Shown in pieces: positions 35,375 to 46,687 of a stretch of DNA of 64,000 nt. The stretch is from Cristatella mucedo (Eukaryota; Bryozoa; Phylactolaemata; Cristatellidae): contig WPIO01000014.1 of the NCBI GenBank assembly GCA_009760855.2, positions 4,630,001-4,694,000 on the forward strand. The letters run 5' to 3'. Numbering within the stretch: the stretch's first letter is position 1; every line of letters begins with the position of its first letter. The translations under genes were made by a program, and so were the position numbers. The notes below the pieces were generated by a model. That model made no database searches and was not told where the DNA came from. It worked only from the letters and a program-made list of their open reading frames with translations.

Positions 35375-35843
35375 GCTGGGAGATGCTGAATGCAGAGCAG
35401 TCCCGTCGATGCTGGAGCTCTGTTCCGGCCTTCCACTCACCTATTAATGGTATCGCCTTGAGTTCTCATTCTATCTGCGCTGGAACCAGCTTCAGTGTTT
35501 AATTGTGCCACAATGAAGGTCACTTGAATAGAACCGATCTCAGTGCCGTTCTGGGACCAGACGGAATCCCCAGTGACACGGCGACAGCTTCTACACCGAG
35601 CCGAGGGGAGAGAAGTTCTGGGGGTGATCCGGAGATTTCGAGTCAGCTGCCAGCCAGCTGCCGACAAATCTCCGGAAAGCCAACCATACAGGCCCCACGG
35701 CTTGATAACCTAACTTTTGCCTTTCATTCCTTGTATAGTGATAAACGGCTTTTCTTTCCAAGCGACACCGAAAGCTCTCTCCTCGAGACTGCTCACAGGG
35801 CGACAGCCCCAGCAGCTCAGCCCGACCTCCACTTCCCAACTGA

Positions 35844-35845
<2 letters not shown>

Positions 35846-35916
<71 letters not shown>
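35846..35916. repeat. (CT)n microsatellite
   Basis: 71 bp of pure CT inside longer open frames on both strands that owe their length to it. Confidence 0.98.
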
Positions 35917-35918
<2 letters not shown>

Positions 35919-35919
35919 C

Positions 35920-36270
35920 CGTCTGCATCGAAGCTCGTGCACCAAGGTCATGCAACTGATAGCATGCTCCCTGCTCCCAAGCTTCTCTGTCGCAGACCCA
36001 GCCGGTAAATTGCAGACGAGAGAAATGAGCACCTCACTCGGCGAACCGGAAAAAATGGCCTGAACAAAAGCAGCATCGCTGCATCCAAACCTGTGCATTG
36101 TGAACAGGAAGGGAGTCGAGGCTAGCAAGCTGCAGCTCCCGTTTCGGTATCTCGCCTTCCGTCACAAAACCCCGACCAAAGTACATCCCGTCCACTTCGT
36201 GCTCTGCAGCGGTGACCGGACCACGACCGAGCTGTAGTTGGCTAATGCAATTGGCACTTTGTGTTGTTCT
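35920..36270. other. No firm feature; possible promoter-proximal region
   Basis: Moderately GC-rich, lying between two divergent candidate first exons (- strand at 35374 and + strand at 36275). No TATA box or other specific motif is evident. Confidence 0.3.
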
Positions 36271-36274
36271 TCAG

Positions 36275-36446
36275 CCGACGTTTACCGGATGGATCTGCAG
36301 TCTACCGTGGCCGTCGAGCCACAGCGACTGCAGGCCTCGCACATACGAACACGAAAACGCAGTTCTTGGTTGTGGTGGTGGCTGCTGTTGCGATCTTCCT
36401 TGTCATGATGTTTTCACTGCTCAACGACGACACCGACGACAGTGAG
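36275..36446 (+). CDS. Candidate membrane-anchor exon of the sulfotransferase gene
   Basis: A good acceptor (ttgtgttgttcttcag at 36259-36274) opens a frame that reads RRLPDGSAVYRGRRATATAG, then TNTKTQFLVVVVAAVAIFLV, MMFSLLNDDTDDSE, and ends exactly on a codon at a GTCAGTGAG donor. The basic stretch, single 20-residue helix and acidic stem suit a type II Golgi protein. Its phase-0 end fits the phase-0 starts of exons at 36952, 39461 and 46572. No in-frame ATG precedes the helix, so a further exon upstream must carry the start. The sulfotransferase assignment is inferred from phase, strand and topology, not homology. Another - or + strand membrane gene is possible. Confidence 0.45.
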
Positions 36447-36951
36447 GTCAGTGAGCTGTGGCCGCAGGGTACGGGAGTGGCACCGCGAGGGGAGGCTGCT
36501 TGTCTGGCTGCTTGCTTGAAGGACACTCGATGCCGAGCTCGTTGCATTTCTCATTGACGAGCTGCAGTTTCTTCGTTTCTCTGCTTATCTTTGCGACAAG
36601 CCCTTCCTCACGCACCATGCATTACAAGTAGGGTGAATCTCTCACCACCGACGTTCGCTGTGCTGCTGCCTGTAGCGAGCGCTGCTCCTTGCTGAAGCTC
36701 CGTTTGAGACTAGGCATTTCAACTCTGTGCATGTCGTTTGATGAATGTGATCCTAGTAGGAGGGTCCACGTTATCCTAGTGGAGGCTAAAACATAGCAGC
36801 TCAAAGGAACCGGTTTTGTTTTTAAAAGCGAAAGCCTTTGAGAGGAAGTAGTACAGTCGTGGCAGCCTAATCAGAGGCCTTTGCGATACTTCGTGTGAGA
36901 GTATGATAGCAGAGAGTAAAGTAAGACAGAGGCCGGCATAATTTCGACCAG

Positions 36952-37005
36952 ATACCGATGGCTAGAGCAGGCGACCTTGCACAAGAGCTCAGAGACAATT
37001 GTCAG
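36952..37005 (+). CDS. Candidate 54-nt exon, sulfotransferase stem
   Basis: Between aatttcgaccag and GTATGT lies an 18-codon exon in phase 0 at both ends, reading IPMARAGDLAQELRDNCQ. It would insert cleanly between the anchor exon and the 39461 exon. The acceptor is only moderate, so it may be skipped or false. Confidence 0.3.
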
Positions 37006-37009
37006 GTAT

Positions 37010-37740
37010 GTTTGCCAGTAGATGTTTGATGGCTGCATTCGCCTATCTTCTGGATATCTGGGTATATGTCATGCTGCTTCCACGAGTCGATAGGCGTGCT
37101 TCCAGTCATACTGGCTTACGCTAGGCTTGGTCGCAGGGCTCTAAGCGTCGTCGGAGCCAGAGGAGGGGCGCGGACAAGGGAAGCATTGGCCCCCCCCTTC
37201 CCCTACAGTGGAGGGGCAGCGATCTGAGCCGACCCCTACGACTCCTACGCCCCCTCCCGATCGTCACCAACGACGAAATTATGTCTTAATTCCACTCGGC
37301 GACGAGCTACCGACGAGTTCGTGTCGAATAAGCACAATGATTTTTCGCTATGATTGTTCATATAATTGTAGGTCTAGTTCGCTTACACGAAAATTTTGCA
37401 GGTCTTGGCCCCTACATACAATTTTCCGGGTCTTGCCCCCTACATAATAATTCTGGCTCCGCCTCTGGCTTTAAGGTATTGCACCAATTCCTGGCAATGC
37501 AGCTCTGTGAATGATGATGCAAAGAGCTGCTTCATTCGTTTGTTACTGTAGCTGTGAGTACATGTTCACCAGCCAAAATGACCGTGTACCGCATACCCCG
37601 AGGTTCTCCCTCATCTTGTTTTCTCGAAATTGCACTGAATGACCGAGTAGTATTGCAGCTAGCTTGGTGTGTACGAAAACTGAGCACATTTATAGCTGCT
37701 GAAGAGCCTTTGCAGCAATCACCGACACTTGTAGTGGGCA
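37010..37740. other. No gene seen
   Basis: Contains a direct repeat on the theme ttgcaggtcttggcccctac near 37398 and 37430. If the sulfotransferase model is right, this is intron. Confidence 0.4.
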
Positions 37741-37744
37741 ATTA

Positions 37745-37865
37745 ATGATGTAAAAGGTTGCCCACTGAAGGACTCAAACCTTTGACCTAAGTTGTGAAGA
37801 GCAAGCACCTTATCTCAGGACTCGGCCTCAGGGACAAAGAAACTCGCCCAACCTGGGGCATGAAC
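37745..37865 (-). mobile_element. SINE-B fragment
   Basis: The block ttgcccactgaaggactcaa then cctttgacct and gtgaagagcaagcacctta is the head and B box of SINE-B in reverse. Confidence 0.6.
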
Positions 37866-37894
37866 CCACGACCCTGCTGTAGACTTGCCGATGC

Positions 37895-37970
37895 AAAATG
37901 TAATGTAATGTGTTTCCACAAAGATAATTTTGCGGAACTCCACAAAGCCACATGGGCTAAGTGGGTAATC
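37895..37970 (-). mobile_element. LINE-B tail fragment
   Basis: aatgtaatgtgtttccacaa and actccacaaagccacatggg match the LINE-B terminal tail and hairpin. Confidence 0.5.
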
Positions 37971-37974
37971 TAAA

Positions 37975-38112
37975 GTAAAGGTTGGCTGATTGATTTAGCT
38001 GCCTTATTTATGTAGCAGCAGAAGAGCATTAAATTCTATCAACACCTCTGACAGCAGGCAGTAAAGGATCGCCCACCTGCAGGACTCACACAGGACCTGG
38101 GCAGAGCAGAAG
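37975..38112 (-). mobile_element. SINE-B copy, diverged
   Basis: ggctgattgatttagctgcc, agcagaagagcatta, gcagtaaaggatcgcccacc and tgcaggactcacac: SINE-B order in reverse. Confidence 0.7.
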
Positions 38113-38114
38113 CA

Positions 38115-38960
38115 CGGGCCCTGGGCAACGAGACCCAGGAGCAATGCTGGAGAGTTTTCTCTCCAGCGTCAAGAGAGTGACTTGCCAAAACCGGCTTTGT
38201 GTGGGCCCTACGATTTGTGCCTCTTTAACCCCTGGACAAGAAATGAGCACCTTTGCTATTTTGCAAACTGTCTTGCTTACAAATGCCATCATGATGCCGT
38301 ATGACTCACGAATTTTGCGTTGCAGTCTCTTATTTCCTTCGTTTAGTCAGAGAACTTCTTGCATTTTGTTAGCATACTTCGAGATTCTGCAGCACTGTCC
38401 ATCTAGTGCATGATAGTATTCGGCTCATATGTAGCATATGTTTCATAGGTGAAAGTAGGTAGCAGTGACTGTGGAGCTGATGTGCTTATCTAGTGAAAAG
38501 TTATTTTGGAAGAGGACACCCTGATTCCAGAGGCTACATGAGATCTGCTAAAGCTGACAATTTCTGCTATCGCCTGTGTGAGTATGGTCGAACTGAAGAC
38601 ACAAGCCAAAATGCTTGCGATCACCTTCAAGACTCTCTGCAGCTTAACTGCTTTACACGTGGCAGAATCTTTTCAATGCCATCGATCAGTAGTATCCTCA
38701 GATCCTCTCAGAACAGCAAGTTGTTCCATAATACTTTCTACTTAAAGAACTGTTGTGGGCAGATGTTTTTGTTGCGCATAAGCTACACCAAGCAGCTTAC
38801 TTCGGCAGCTGTTGTGGAGTGATAATTTGATGGGCCTACTGCCGGTTCAGGTGTTTCCTCTCCTACCACCATCATGGGCACTGCTAATTATTTGCAACCT
38901 ATTTGGCCATTTGCCTACTGCAGCAGCAGCATTTCTCACTTTTTGTGTGCTGCTTGAGAA
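38115..38960. other. No firm gene
   Basis: A 109-residue + strand frame at 38493-38822 starts with GTG and has no motif. Probably intron of the sulfotransferase gene. Confidence 0.4.
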
Positions 38961-38962
38961 AC

Positions 38963-39379
38963 TTGTCTGTACATCGCTGGGCATCGACTGCACATTGAAC
39001 AGCACTTAGATTATCATTGTGCTATTGCAAGCCTCCAGCTCAACAATCCTCTGCAGTCCACAGCTTTGTCAACTTGCAGAGATGCATGCATTCATGCTAG
39101 CATAGGCCTTTTTCGATAAGCTTAACCGGCTTGCTGTTACATCTGCAGACCTGACTGCTACCTATACATGGCTGAGTATGAGCACGGTGTGCAGCAGAGC
39201 ATTTAGAGAACAGCATCGTTATGCAGCCCTCGATCATAGAGCAGGTGGTTTGTAGTGCATCTCTGCAAGTTGACAAAGCTGTGGACTGCAGAGAATTGTT
39301 GAGCTGGAGGCTTGCAATAGTACAATGATAATCTAAGTGCTGTTCAATGTGCAGTCGATGCCCAGCGATGTACAGACAA
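38963..39379. repeat. 124-bp near-perfect inverted repeat with 169-bp spacer
   Basis: The arm 38963-39086 (starting ttgtctgtacatcgctggg) is the reverse complement of 39256-39379 with two mismatches that I can find. The spacer 39087-39255 shares nothing obvious with the arms. No target duplication is evident at the outer ends. Origin is open: a fold-back or MITE element, or a local inverted duplication. It would be transcribed as a long hairpin in the sulfotransferase intron. Confidence 0.92.
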
Positions 39380-39460
39380 TTCGTGATGGGTCATCAATGA
39401 CCAGCGGGGTGCACTGTTGTGGGCTTACTTGCATGTAGGCTGGCATTTTTACTTTTGCAG

Positions 39461-39511
39461 GTCATCGTCATTCAAAAGCCCATGCCAGATAACCTTCATG
39501 AAAAGCAAGCA
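39461..39511 (+). CDS. Likely 51-nt exon, sulfotransferase stem region
   Basis: A strong acceptor (catttttacttttgcag) and strong donor (GTAAGT at 39512) frame 17 codons, phase 0 at both ends: VIVIQKPMPDNLHEKQA. The phase matches both the anchor exon at 36275-36446 and the exon at 46572, giving the junction HEKQA then PAQIETVMPR. The stem region of these sulfotransferases is poorly conserved, so homology cannot confirm it. The quality of both splice sites is the main support. Confidence 0.5.
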
Positions 39512-39514
39512 GTA

Positions 39515-40155
39515 AGTTTGATATAGTGATTGATGTGATATCAGAGAGGATTTCGGCACTGCTCACACTGCATGACTCACTGCTTGAGCTCATAAAAAAC
39601 GCTACACCAAGCTGTGCTACTATGCCTCAGTTGGCAATTAGTTGGTTCTGATTTTTTCGGAGTCATCAGTCAAGTTTAGTACACGAATTGGAGGGGTCAT
39701 CGTTTACAGCAGTCAAGCAACACTCTTCGCAGAAGTACTCGGGGTAGAATCATAGGTGACTGGGGCATAGCCAGGTATGGGCCAGAGCTCGACCTGGGCA
39801 GGGGATGTAGCCGGTTGGTCAGCCAGGCATGCTCCTTTGTATCCATATAACGGACCGAGGGGTGTGCAGTGGTAATATAGATGCGACCCCCATTACACTT
39901 GTGCTCCGAACTCTCTTAATCGCTGTGCTTTCTTATGTTAGTGTAGGAGGACCGTATTCAGCTGAATCCTTGGACATATGAATTTAAGTCAGATGGGCTA
40001 CTTAATAACACATGCAAAGTATTAACACTGTTAACTTTTTGTTTAGTCAATCACGAATGATGCTCTGTTGGTAACTGTGGCATGCCACTACTGGCAAGCT
40101 CAGACATTTCCCAAGTGATATCTATGCAGCTCAGACATCTGCAGTAACTAAAATA
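39515..40155. other. No gene seen
   Basis: Presumed intron of the sulfotransferase gene; no repeat recognised. Confidence 0.4.
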
Positions 40156-40159
40156 TTTA

Positions 40160-40325
40160 AAAAAAGGTTAGCTGATTTAACGGTCATTTACGTACCAGAA
40201 AAGAGCCTTAACGGTTATTACTCCCGCTTGCAGTGGACAATCAAAGATCTCTCATTGCAGAACTCGAACCCACGACCTGGGTCGTGAAGAGCATGCACTT
40301 TACCCCTGGGCTAAGTAAGACACAG
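40160..40325 (-). mobile_element. SINE-B copy
   Basis: gttagctgatttaacggtca, agagccttaacggttattac, gcttgcagtggacaatcaaa, aactcgaacccacgacctgg and gtgaagagcatgcac: complete order in reverse. Confidence 0.8.
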
Positions 40326-40394
40326 GAGTAAAAGGTGTCACGGTTCAACAGAAAGCGAGCCAGTGCCTAGTAAATGGGCTGGCTGTGTTGGTAC

Positions 40395-40490
40395 ATTCTG
40401 TAAAATGTCTATAAAGAGATTGAGTTCTCTGAGGGCACTATGTCTAATGTATTATTATTATTTTTATATTATTATTATTATTATAACTGT
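40395..40490 (+). mobile_element. LINE-A tail fragment
   Basis: aaagagattgagttctctga, gggcactatgtctaatgta and an (ATT)n tail. Confidence 0.7.
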
Positions 40491-40494
40491 TGAC

Positions 40495-41490
40495 TGATGT
40501 GTTTGACGGTTATTGCAAAAGGCCAATTAACGAGGTACAAGAGCTGATAGTAATGCCCAATGAAGGCAAGTTAAGTAATTTGTTTAACACTTGCTTGTAC
40601 ATCTTCTGATATTGATCCACTATGTGTGCTGATTTGTAAAGAGCATCCCAATTATTCGTCAACAGATATTTATACGATTTTGACTTTGATGAATCTACAT
40701 GTCATGGTAGTCTTTTTGCTGGCATAATTTGCAATGAGCCATATTTGGATTCTGATGATGTCCTTTCTGATGGGATGTGTGATCCTATGGTTGCATATTG
40801 TGTTGATGTTGGTGGTCGGCATCCGCATTCAGGAGAGGCTAACGACATCTTGGTACTGAGTGTAGACGCGAGATATGAAAGCCTTTGACCCTACAACCTG
40901 GAGGATCCTTTGTTGGTATATTTTTCGGTAACATAGATCATTTTTGTAGTCAATGTTCGTTGTCAGCCTCCAATCGATTACAGCCTGCTCAATAGGGGGA
41001 TATATTGGTGATGGCTTTTAGAACCTGTCTGATTAAGAAGTTGTATAATTTGAGATTATGAAGGCAACATCAGCTTATGCTGTTTCAATGCATAACGTGT
41101 GGATGCTGTGCTAAATCTAGCACTATACATTAGACTTGTCACAAGGGTGCTGCTCTATGACTGCAGATATTTTATAAAATAATCTTGGCTACATACCAAC
41201 CCATCAAATTGTGTCAATTCCTAAAAAAGCAAATATCTAAAAAGAGTGTTATGATCACAGAGTGCGGTAACACCGAATATGCAGATGACTACAAAGAGCA
41301 TTAATCAAAAAGAATTCGGATATGTGGCTAAATGCAGCTTGGCAGCTTCCCTGACCCTCACAGTAGCACAGGACAGAATAAAACATCCAACCTCAAAAGG
41401 CACCTATTCTGTCAGAAGTTGCTTCTGCAAATCCTTGTCGACCTCGCGTAGGCGTGCTTATGTTGAGTGCTGCAACAATTCGCCGAGCGA
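40495..41490. other. No gene seen
   Basis: Presumed intron; one 72-residue + strand frame at 41279 starts ATG but has no motif. Confidence 0.4.
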
Positions 41491-41494
41491 AATG

Positions 41495-43950
41495 TAATTT
41501 GTCTCTGGTTGTAACTCCACGGAGCTGAACAGAATTTGTGAGTGTTACGAAGGAGAATTTTCTAAAGCGCGCACTCAAAGCCTGGGCGGCTTTCGGTACG
41601 CATTTGTTAGCTAATAGACTTCATATCACTTAACAAAGAGAAAATGAGAAGCATGGCTGAGTCAGGAGGGCAGTCGAGAAAGTGAGTAACGTGGAATTAG
41701 CATCCCAGGGTGGCAGGAAAGGATGTGGCACAGTCGGCAACAGGAAAATAGATGTCGTTGCGTGAGAGTTGTGGAAGTTAGTTCCACCGTCTAGGACCTG
41801 CAGAGCAAAAGCTTCTGTTGCGAATAGTCTTTAAGAAGAGGAATGGAACAGCTAACTTATTATTCATAGAGGACCTGAGGGCACGAAGATGCTGAAAAAA
41901 ATGCTTCAGTTCAGTTAAGTTTGAAGGAGCCGTGGCAGGCCTTGTGGTTCAGCGTAAGAATTTTCCTCTGTATCTGTTAATAGACCGGAAGCTTTTGCAG
42001 CTCCTTCAGCAAAGGAGACACATGGCTGACCTCGGAAATATGTTGACTAGCCTTACAACTATATTATTCATCACCAGCTGCTGTGGCCTAATGGCTTTTT
42101 TGGTAGCCTATCCAAGACGGAATTGCAGTTATACAGACTAGATGTAACCGAGGAGATGGTTAAATTTCTAGCAAGCCTCTGTTGTAGATAGTCTCTAATC
42201 TTAGATATGAATCAAACGTGACGGCTAGATGTGGAGGTAGTCTTCTTAATGAAACTTTCTAAAGTTAAGCAGTTACCAACGGGGGCACTTAAAGTCTGAG
42301 TACACTGCCGGTTTCACTGCAGCATCACCAAAGAAAGCTAAGTCTCCTAATCCATTTGGGGTATCCTTTGAGTAGGTTCAGTTTTACCCTTGTTAAGTTT
42401 AAGGAAATGACCGATATCCAGGATCAAATGTCTGCAAGGCGAGCATGCAGTTTTATCAGTCGCTACAGCAGATTACGACGGTATAAACAAAACATAAAGC
42501 TGGCTATCTTCACATAAAATACAGCTGCCTATCGTCAGCATAGAAGTGATGGCCGATCCCATGGGCTCCAATCACCTTTTCCAGAGGTTTGGTATAAATG
42601 GAGAGCGGCAAAGGACCGAGAACGGACACCCTTGGAACTCTACAGGTCTTGAGACTTGACCACCATACGACATGGATAGAACACGATCGCACAATGACGA
42701 TTTGAACTAAACCAGTGCCTTGTCATCCAGTTGTCCTTGTCCCATCCTTGTTGTCCAGACCTATCGTTGTTCTCAACCTTCAAGCAGGATGTCGTGGTCA
42801 ATAGTGTCAAATGCATCTGATAGATCAAGCAGGGCCAGGTCAGTAATGTCATAGTTTATGCTTAGGATGTCGTCGGTCAGATGGAGGAGAGCAGTTTCAG
42901 TGGAGTGGTGGTGCTTCATTCCCGACTGAAATTTGTTTATCAATTCACTCTTCTCATTCCTTTCCAAAAAGTGCTTAGAGGCAATTTTTTCGAGAATCCT
43001 GGTAAAAAGGGAAGAAGGGAAACTGGGTGATAGTTTAATAGCACCTCTTGAATCCAATTCGGGTTTTTATATTATTTGTCGAACGATGGCCGATTTGAAA
43101 CTGGCTAGATCGGCGTCAGACCCAGACTTCTTAAAGCTGTGCTCAATCATGCTCTTTACACGGCACATCTATGAAGTTTTTTGTTAAATCGAAAGGAATC
43201 TCCACGATCTTTGTACACGGACAGGATGTAAGGTAGCGTGCTCGTCGAGAGCACCCCTACGTTTCTACTTTACTGCATCAATGAGGGTGGCGATGCTGTC
43301 GGCAGAGTCTAGATGCAGATCAAGAAGATTATTTATGACAAACCGATTTCAAAAATTTGTCAGCATCAATGCTTTTAAAGTTGCATCTTATACAAACTTG
43401 GTGCTACCGAGAACATATGACAGAGCAGGACCAGTACACGAGATTTAGCAATGATCCGAAATGATTAGCTTTCACACAACAATGTCAGGGGGGCCGATAG
43501 ACCTTGTGATCACGTGATCCAAACAACGGCCACCGATACGAGTCGTTTGACCAACCAAGCTGAAGTTCTTCAGACAGTTTAGAAGTGAGTGTACCTGACT
43601 GTTGATATGGTTGTCAAAATGAATGTTCAAGTTTCCAACAGTCAATAAAGGCCTGTCTCACGCAAATATTTTTCGTAGGAATTCCAAATACTCCTTGATA
43701 AGAGCAGACTCCTGGAAAGGGGTCGGTAGATCACAGCTGCTAGAGGCATGGTTTTAAGGGTAGGGCAAAATACGAGGACTTTGCTTCTTTACAACAGCTC
43801 AAATATCGGCAGCAAACGAGGCTTACTGAGCTGCATGCATTTCCAAAGAAAAAAACTGCAGGTTCTGGGGGTTTGAAGCATTATTTATCCCACATTGACC
43901 GGTCCTTATACAGTCCATCTGCTTAGGAAAACATTTGGTTCCTATTATTG
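41495..43950 (-). pseudogene. LINE-B copy with endonuclease and reverse-transcriptase remnants
   Basis: The longest LINE-B copy, read on the - strand. From the 5' side it shows an endonuclease stretch (ALIKEYLEFLRKIF; VGNLNIHFDNHINSQVHSLL; CLDHVITRSIGP). Then come reverse-transcriptase blocks: LINKFQSGMKHHHSTETALL, LALLDLSDAFDTIDHDILL, a PRVSVLGPLPLSIYTKPLEK block and HHFYADDRQLYFM with the FADD-type active site as YADD. Then follow ILDIGHFLKLNKGKTEPTQR, IRDYLQQRLARNLTISSVTS and a degenerate carboxyl region. It closes with the LINE-B 3' block and hairpin at 41500-41600. Frameshifts and stops show it is inactive. Domain order is that of CR1/L2-clade elements. It lies in the presumed sulfotransferase intron. 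Confidence 0.88.
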
Positions 43951-44299
43951 CTGGTGTCCTTGAGGTCATATCTTTTGCTTTAAATTGCATCAATCGTCAT
44001 AGTCCACAGGGCGCCGACCACAAGGATCTCTTCAAACTTGTTATTACATTTCTTCGATGAATGCCTCCCAGGAGATTGGTGATAGACCTTAGGTGATCTG
44101 ATGGCCATTGGTGATTTCTGGGCCTGCAGCAGGCATCCACTAACGTCCTAAACACACAGTTGAGTGTGGTCCCCCAATTCTTGTACAAGGATGACACTGC
44201 TCTTCTGCTGCCAATTCTTGTTCTTGTTCCATCAGCCCTTTGCTGCAGCTCCCTTGAAGCTCTTTTGGTGCACTACTGGTGAGCTAAACTTTTTACTTT

Positions 44300-44430
44300 T
44301 CTAGTGTGTGGGCTATGAGCGCTGTTGGCTACCGATGCTACCGATTGCATGCAACAGAAGCCACTTTAGACTTTGAGTGTGCTATGCACGTGCACCGACC
44401 ACGTAGTCCTTGAGGCTTTGTCGAGCTGGT
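44300..44430 (+). mobile_element. LINE-B tail fragment
   Basis: aagccactttagactttgag then gtgctatgcacg and ccttgaggctttgt resemble the LINE-B 3' end; diverged. Confidence 0.5.
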
Positions 44431-44431
44431 T

Positions 44432-44562
44432 TGGCCCCTGTGGTTGTGCTTGCCCCGAACAAGGTCTGGCCAAGGTTGTGGGCTCGAGCCCCGTGGCATA
44501 TGTGAAGCGCTTGAATAGAGATCAAGTTCTCTTAAGGCGCTATACAAATGATATTATTGTGG
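44432..44562 (+). mobile_element. SINE-A copy, well kept
   Basis: aaggtctggccaaggttgtg, gggctcgagccccgtggcat, gtgaagcgcttgaatagaga and tcaagttctcttaaggcgct. Inserted directly after a LINE-B tail fragment. Confidence 0.88.
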
Positions 44563-44564
44563 TA

Positions 44565-46570
44565 TTCCACGTGATCACATGTTTGCAAGCTCATAGCCAG
44601 GTATGCTTCACTCCAGATACCTGGAAAGCCTGTCATGATGACTTCCCCCTCCTGCATGACCTGCCCATTAGCAGTGGCCTGCGTTCGTTTAACAATTACT
44701 AAGTATAGCACATTGGTGACGTTCCCAGAGGCTTTTGTTGTCTGACGTCACAGCATCTGAAAGAAAATTGCCTACTTCTTGCTGCTTAGTTGTGGAAGCA
44801 ATTCTGCCTTAATTCTATTTACTTGTCAGGAATGTTCCGGTGTCAGATTGTGCTCATACTGACACCGCGAAGCTAATAAATAACCAGCCATATGCCAGAT
44901 TCGCGTGTGACTAGGAAGACAGACGAATGTGTAGGCCAGCAATCGCTGCAGTGCATTGACTGCCAAAAGTCTTCCAGTACAACGTGGACCTGAAAATTTG
45001 CATATCTGGTCACACGACCATGAACAAACAGACGAGGCCATCTAAATGCTCTCTCGAATGCAGTTTTGAAAGTATAAATGTAAATTCAACAGTTTTCTCC
45101 GGCCACCCTGCAGAATCCTATTAGCTACGTAGTCTAGAAGTAGTCTAGAATCGTGGACTGAAGATAGCTCTGTGGGTGGTATCAATCCTGCCGACTGGCC
45201 GAGAAAGTAGACCGTGCGTCTACTTAATCGGTCCGGTAGACTAACAAATTATTAATGCTACTTGTCGGATGAGGCCGCTATCAACAAAATGGCACTGAAG
45301 ACCAGCCCCATCACTGATGTATGAACTCACTCACACAGTTAAAATTCATTTTCATTCATCTGAATATCTTTTAATGAGCTCATGGAACTTGAGGGCACCG
45401 ATCAGGCATCATTAGGGCGACTGACTGCTCCATACAGGGTTGCTGTGATTGGTTTGGGGGTTTGTCTAATTTATGAATGTCCATAGGTCTCACTGACTAC
45501 CCCACGTCCGTTGGGACCTCCTGTAGTGAAGAAATTGTCTCATAGAGGAATGTATTGGGAAGTGCTTAATGGGTCCTGCAATAGTTATGTTTAAGAAGCA
45601 TCAAGACTTGCAGTTGTGTGATGTTGGGCAATTTCTTTTTGTATTAATCTTTTCTATTTATCTGCATGTAAAACGTAAACTCTGCAAAGATGTATGCTCT
45701 CATGTCTTGTTTAAACTCGAAACTTTTCAGCATCATCATTTGTCAGTTTTGTTGCTTCCACAACTTTATAAAAAACACGGAACATTAGTGTCACCCACTT
45801 CCATGGATTTTTCTACCTTGTATCGAACGAGAAGTAATGCAGATAGCATGTGGCACATTCAAGAATGCCGCCTCTTCTTGAGGTGTGTATATTTAAGTTC
45901 AACCTAGATCATTGCTATACAGCCACTGTGGCAACTCCAAATGTCAGGGACAGCAGGACTTTTGTCAACCCTGTTCAGTCGACTGCAGGAATCCTGCATA
46001 ATTAGTTGTTGTTGCTGCATAGTATTCAACTGACCCGACGGTCGGCGTTCTTTTTGTGTGTTAGAAACAAAAACATTGAAGATCTTATCGATGCTACGGC
46101 TGCAGTGGAATCTTGACTATGATGCCGGGCCTCTATCGACTTTGTCTAGGCGTGTCGACGAAGTCTTGAATTCTGTTAAGTTGGTTTTATATGCTCATGT
46201 CCTTACACTGCCATGGTGGCCTAAAACAGCGATTATTCTAGTGCATTTATGTAGATAGTAAATTTACAAAAGTGCATTAGTGTAAATACACTGTCCACTA
46301 GTAAACCACTGCAGTACTTTGCCGGCCGGCCACCTGCTTGTCTTCTATGAATGATCTTTACACGTATAGAGACTTACTGCCAACCGTCTGCACTGTTGAT
46401 GTGTGTTAACAACCAACGTCAACCTCCTTTAAGCCAGATATTTGCTTGTGGATTTAGATCCTGCTAAGTGAGAAGTGGCTGGAACTTGATACAGTTTCCA
46501 TATAATGTGTTTTGGCTGCAAGCTCATGCTTATCAGAACGATCCACTGAAAGCTGTGTATTTTCATTGCA
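44565..46570. other. No firm feature; presumed intron
   Basis: Includes + strand frames of 112 residues (45569-45907) and 66 residues (46058-46258) without recognisable domains, and short inverted motifs near 45140. No known repeat was recognised. Confidence 0.4.
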
Positions 46571-46571
46571 G

Positions 46572-46687
46572 CCGGCTCAGATCGAAACCGTAATGCCTCG
46601 GAATTTATACACCAGCGTGGAAGCATTACACGCTGTGAGGATGAACAGAATAAAGAAGGTGTGCCAAGAACATGCCTCAGACCTCAG
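46572..46687 (+). CDS. Sulfotransferase exon (helix before catalytic domain)
   Basis: Acceptor ttttcattgcag, donor GTAAGC. Phase 0 at its start, two bases into a codon at its end. Encodes PAQIETVMPRNLYTSVEALH, then AVRMNRIKKVCQEHASDL. An alternative acceptor nine bases downstream (ctcag at 46576-46580) would remove three residues. Confidence 0.82.

Noticed and set aside
35503-36128. Overlapping frames of 80-186 residues on both strands around the CT repeat
   Set aside because: Their length comes from the stop-free CT/GA repeat; no domain on either side.
42510-43057. Stand-alone reverse-transcriptase gene (telomerase or retron type)
   Set aside because: The blocks, their order with an upstream endonuclease and the downstream carboxyl region mark a dead CR1/L2-like LINE.
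46058-46258. 66-residue + strand frame as a sulfotransferase exon
   Set aside because: Phase and donor do not fit the neighbouring exons; no good GT donor in frame.
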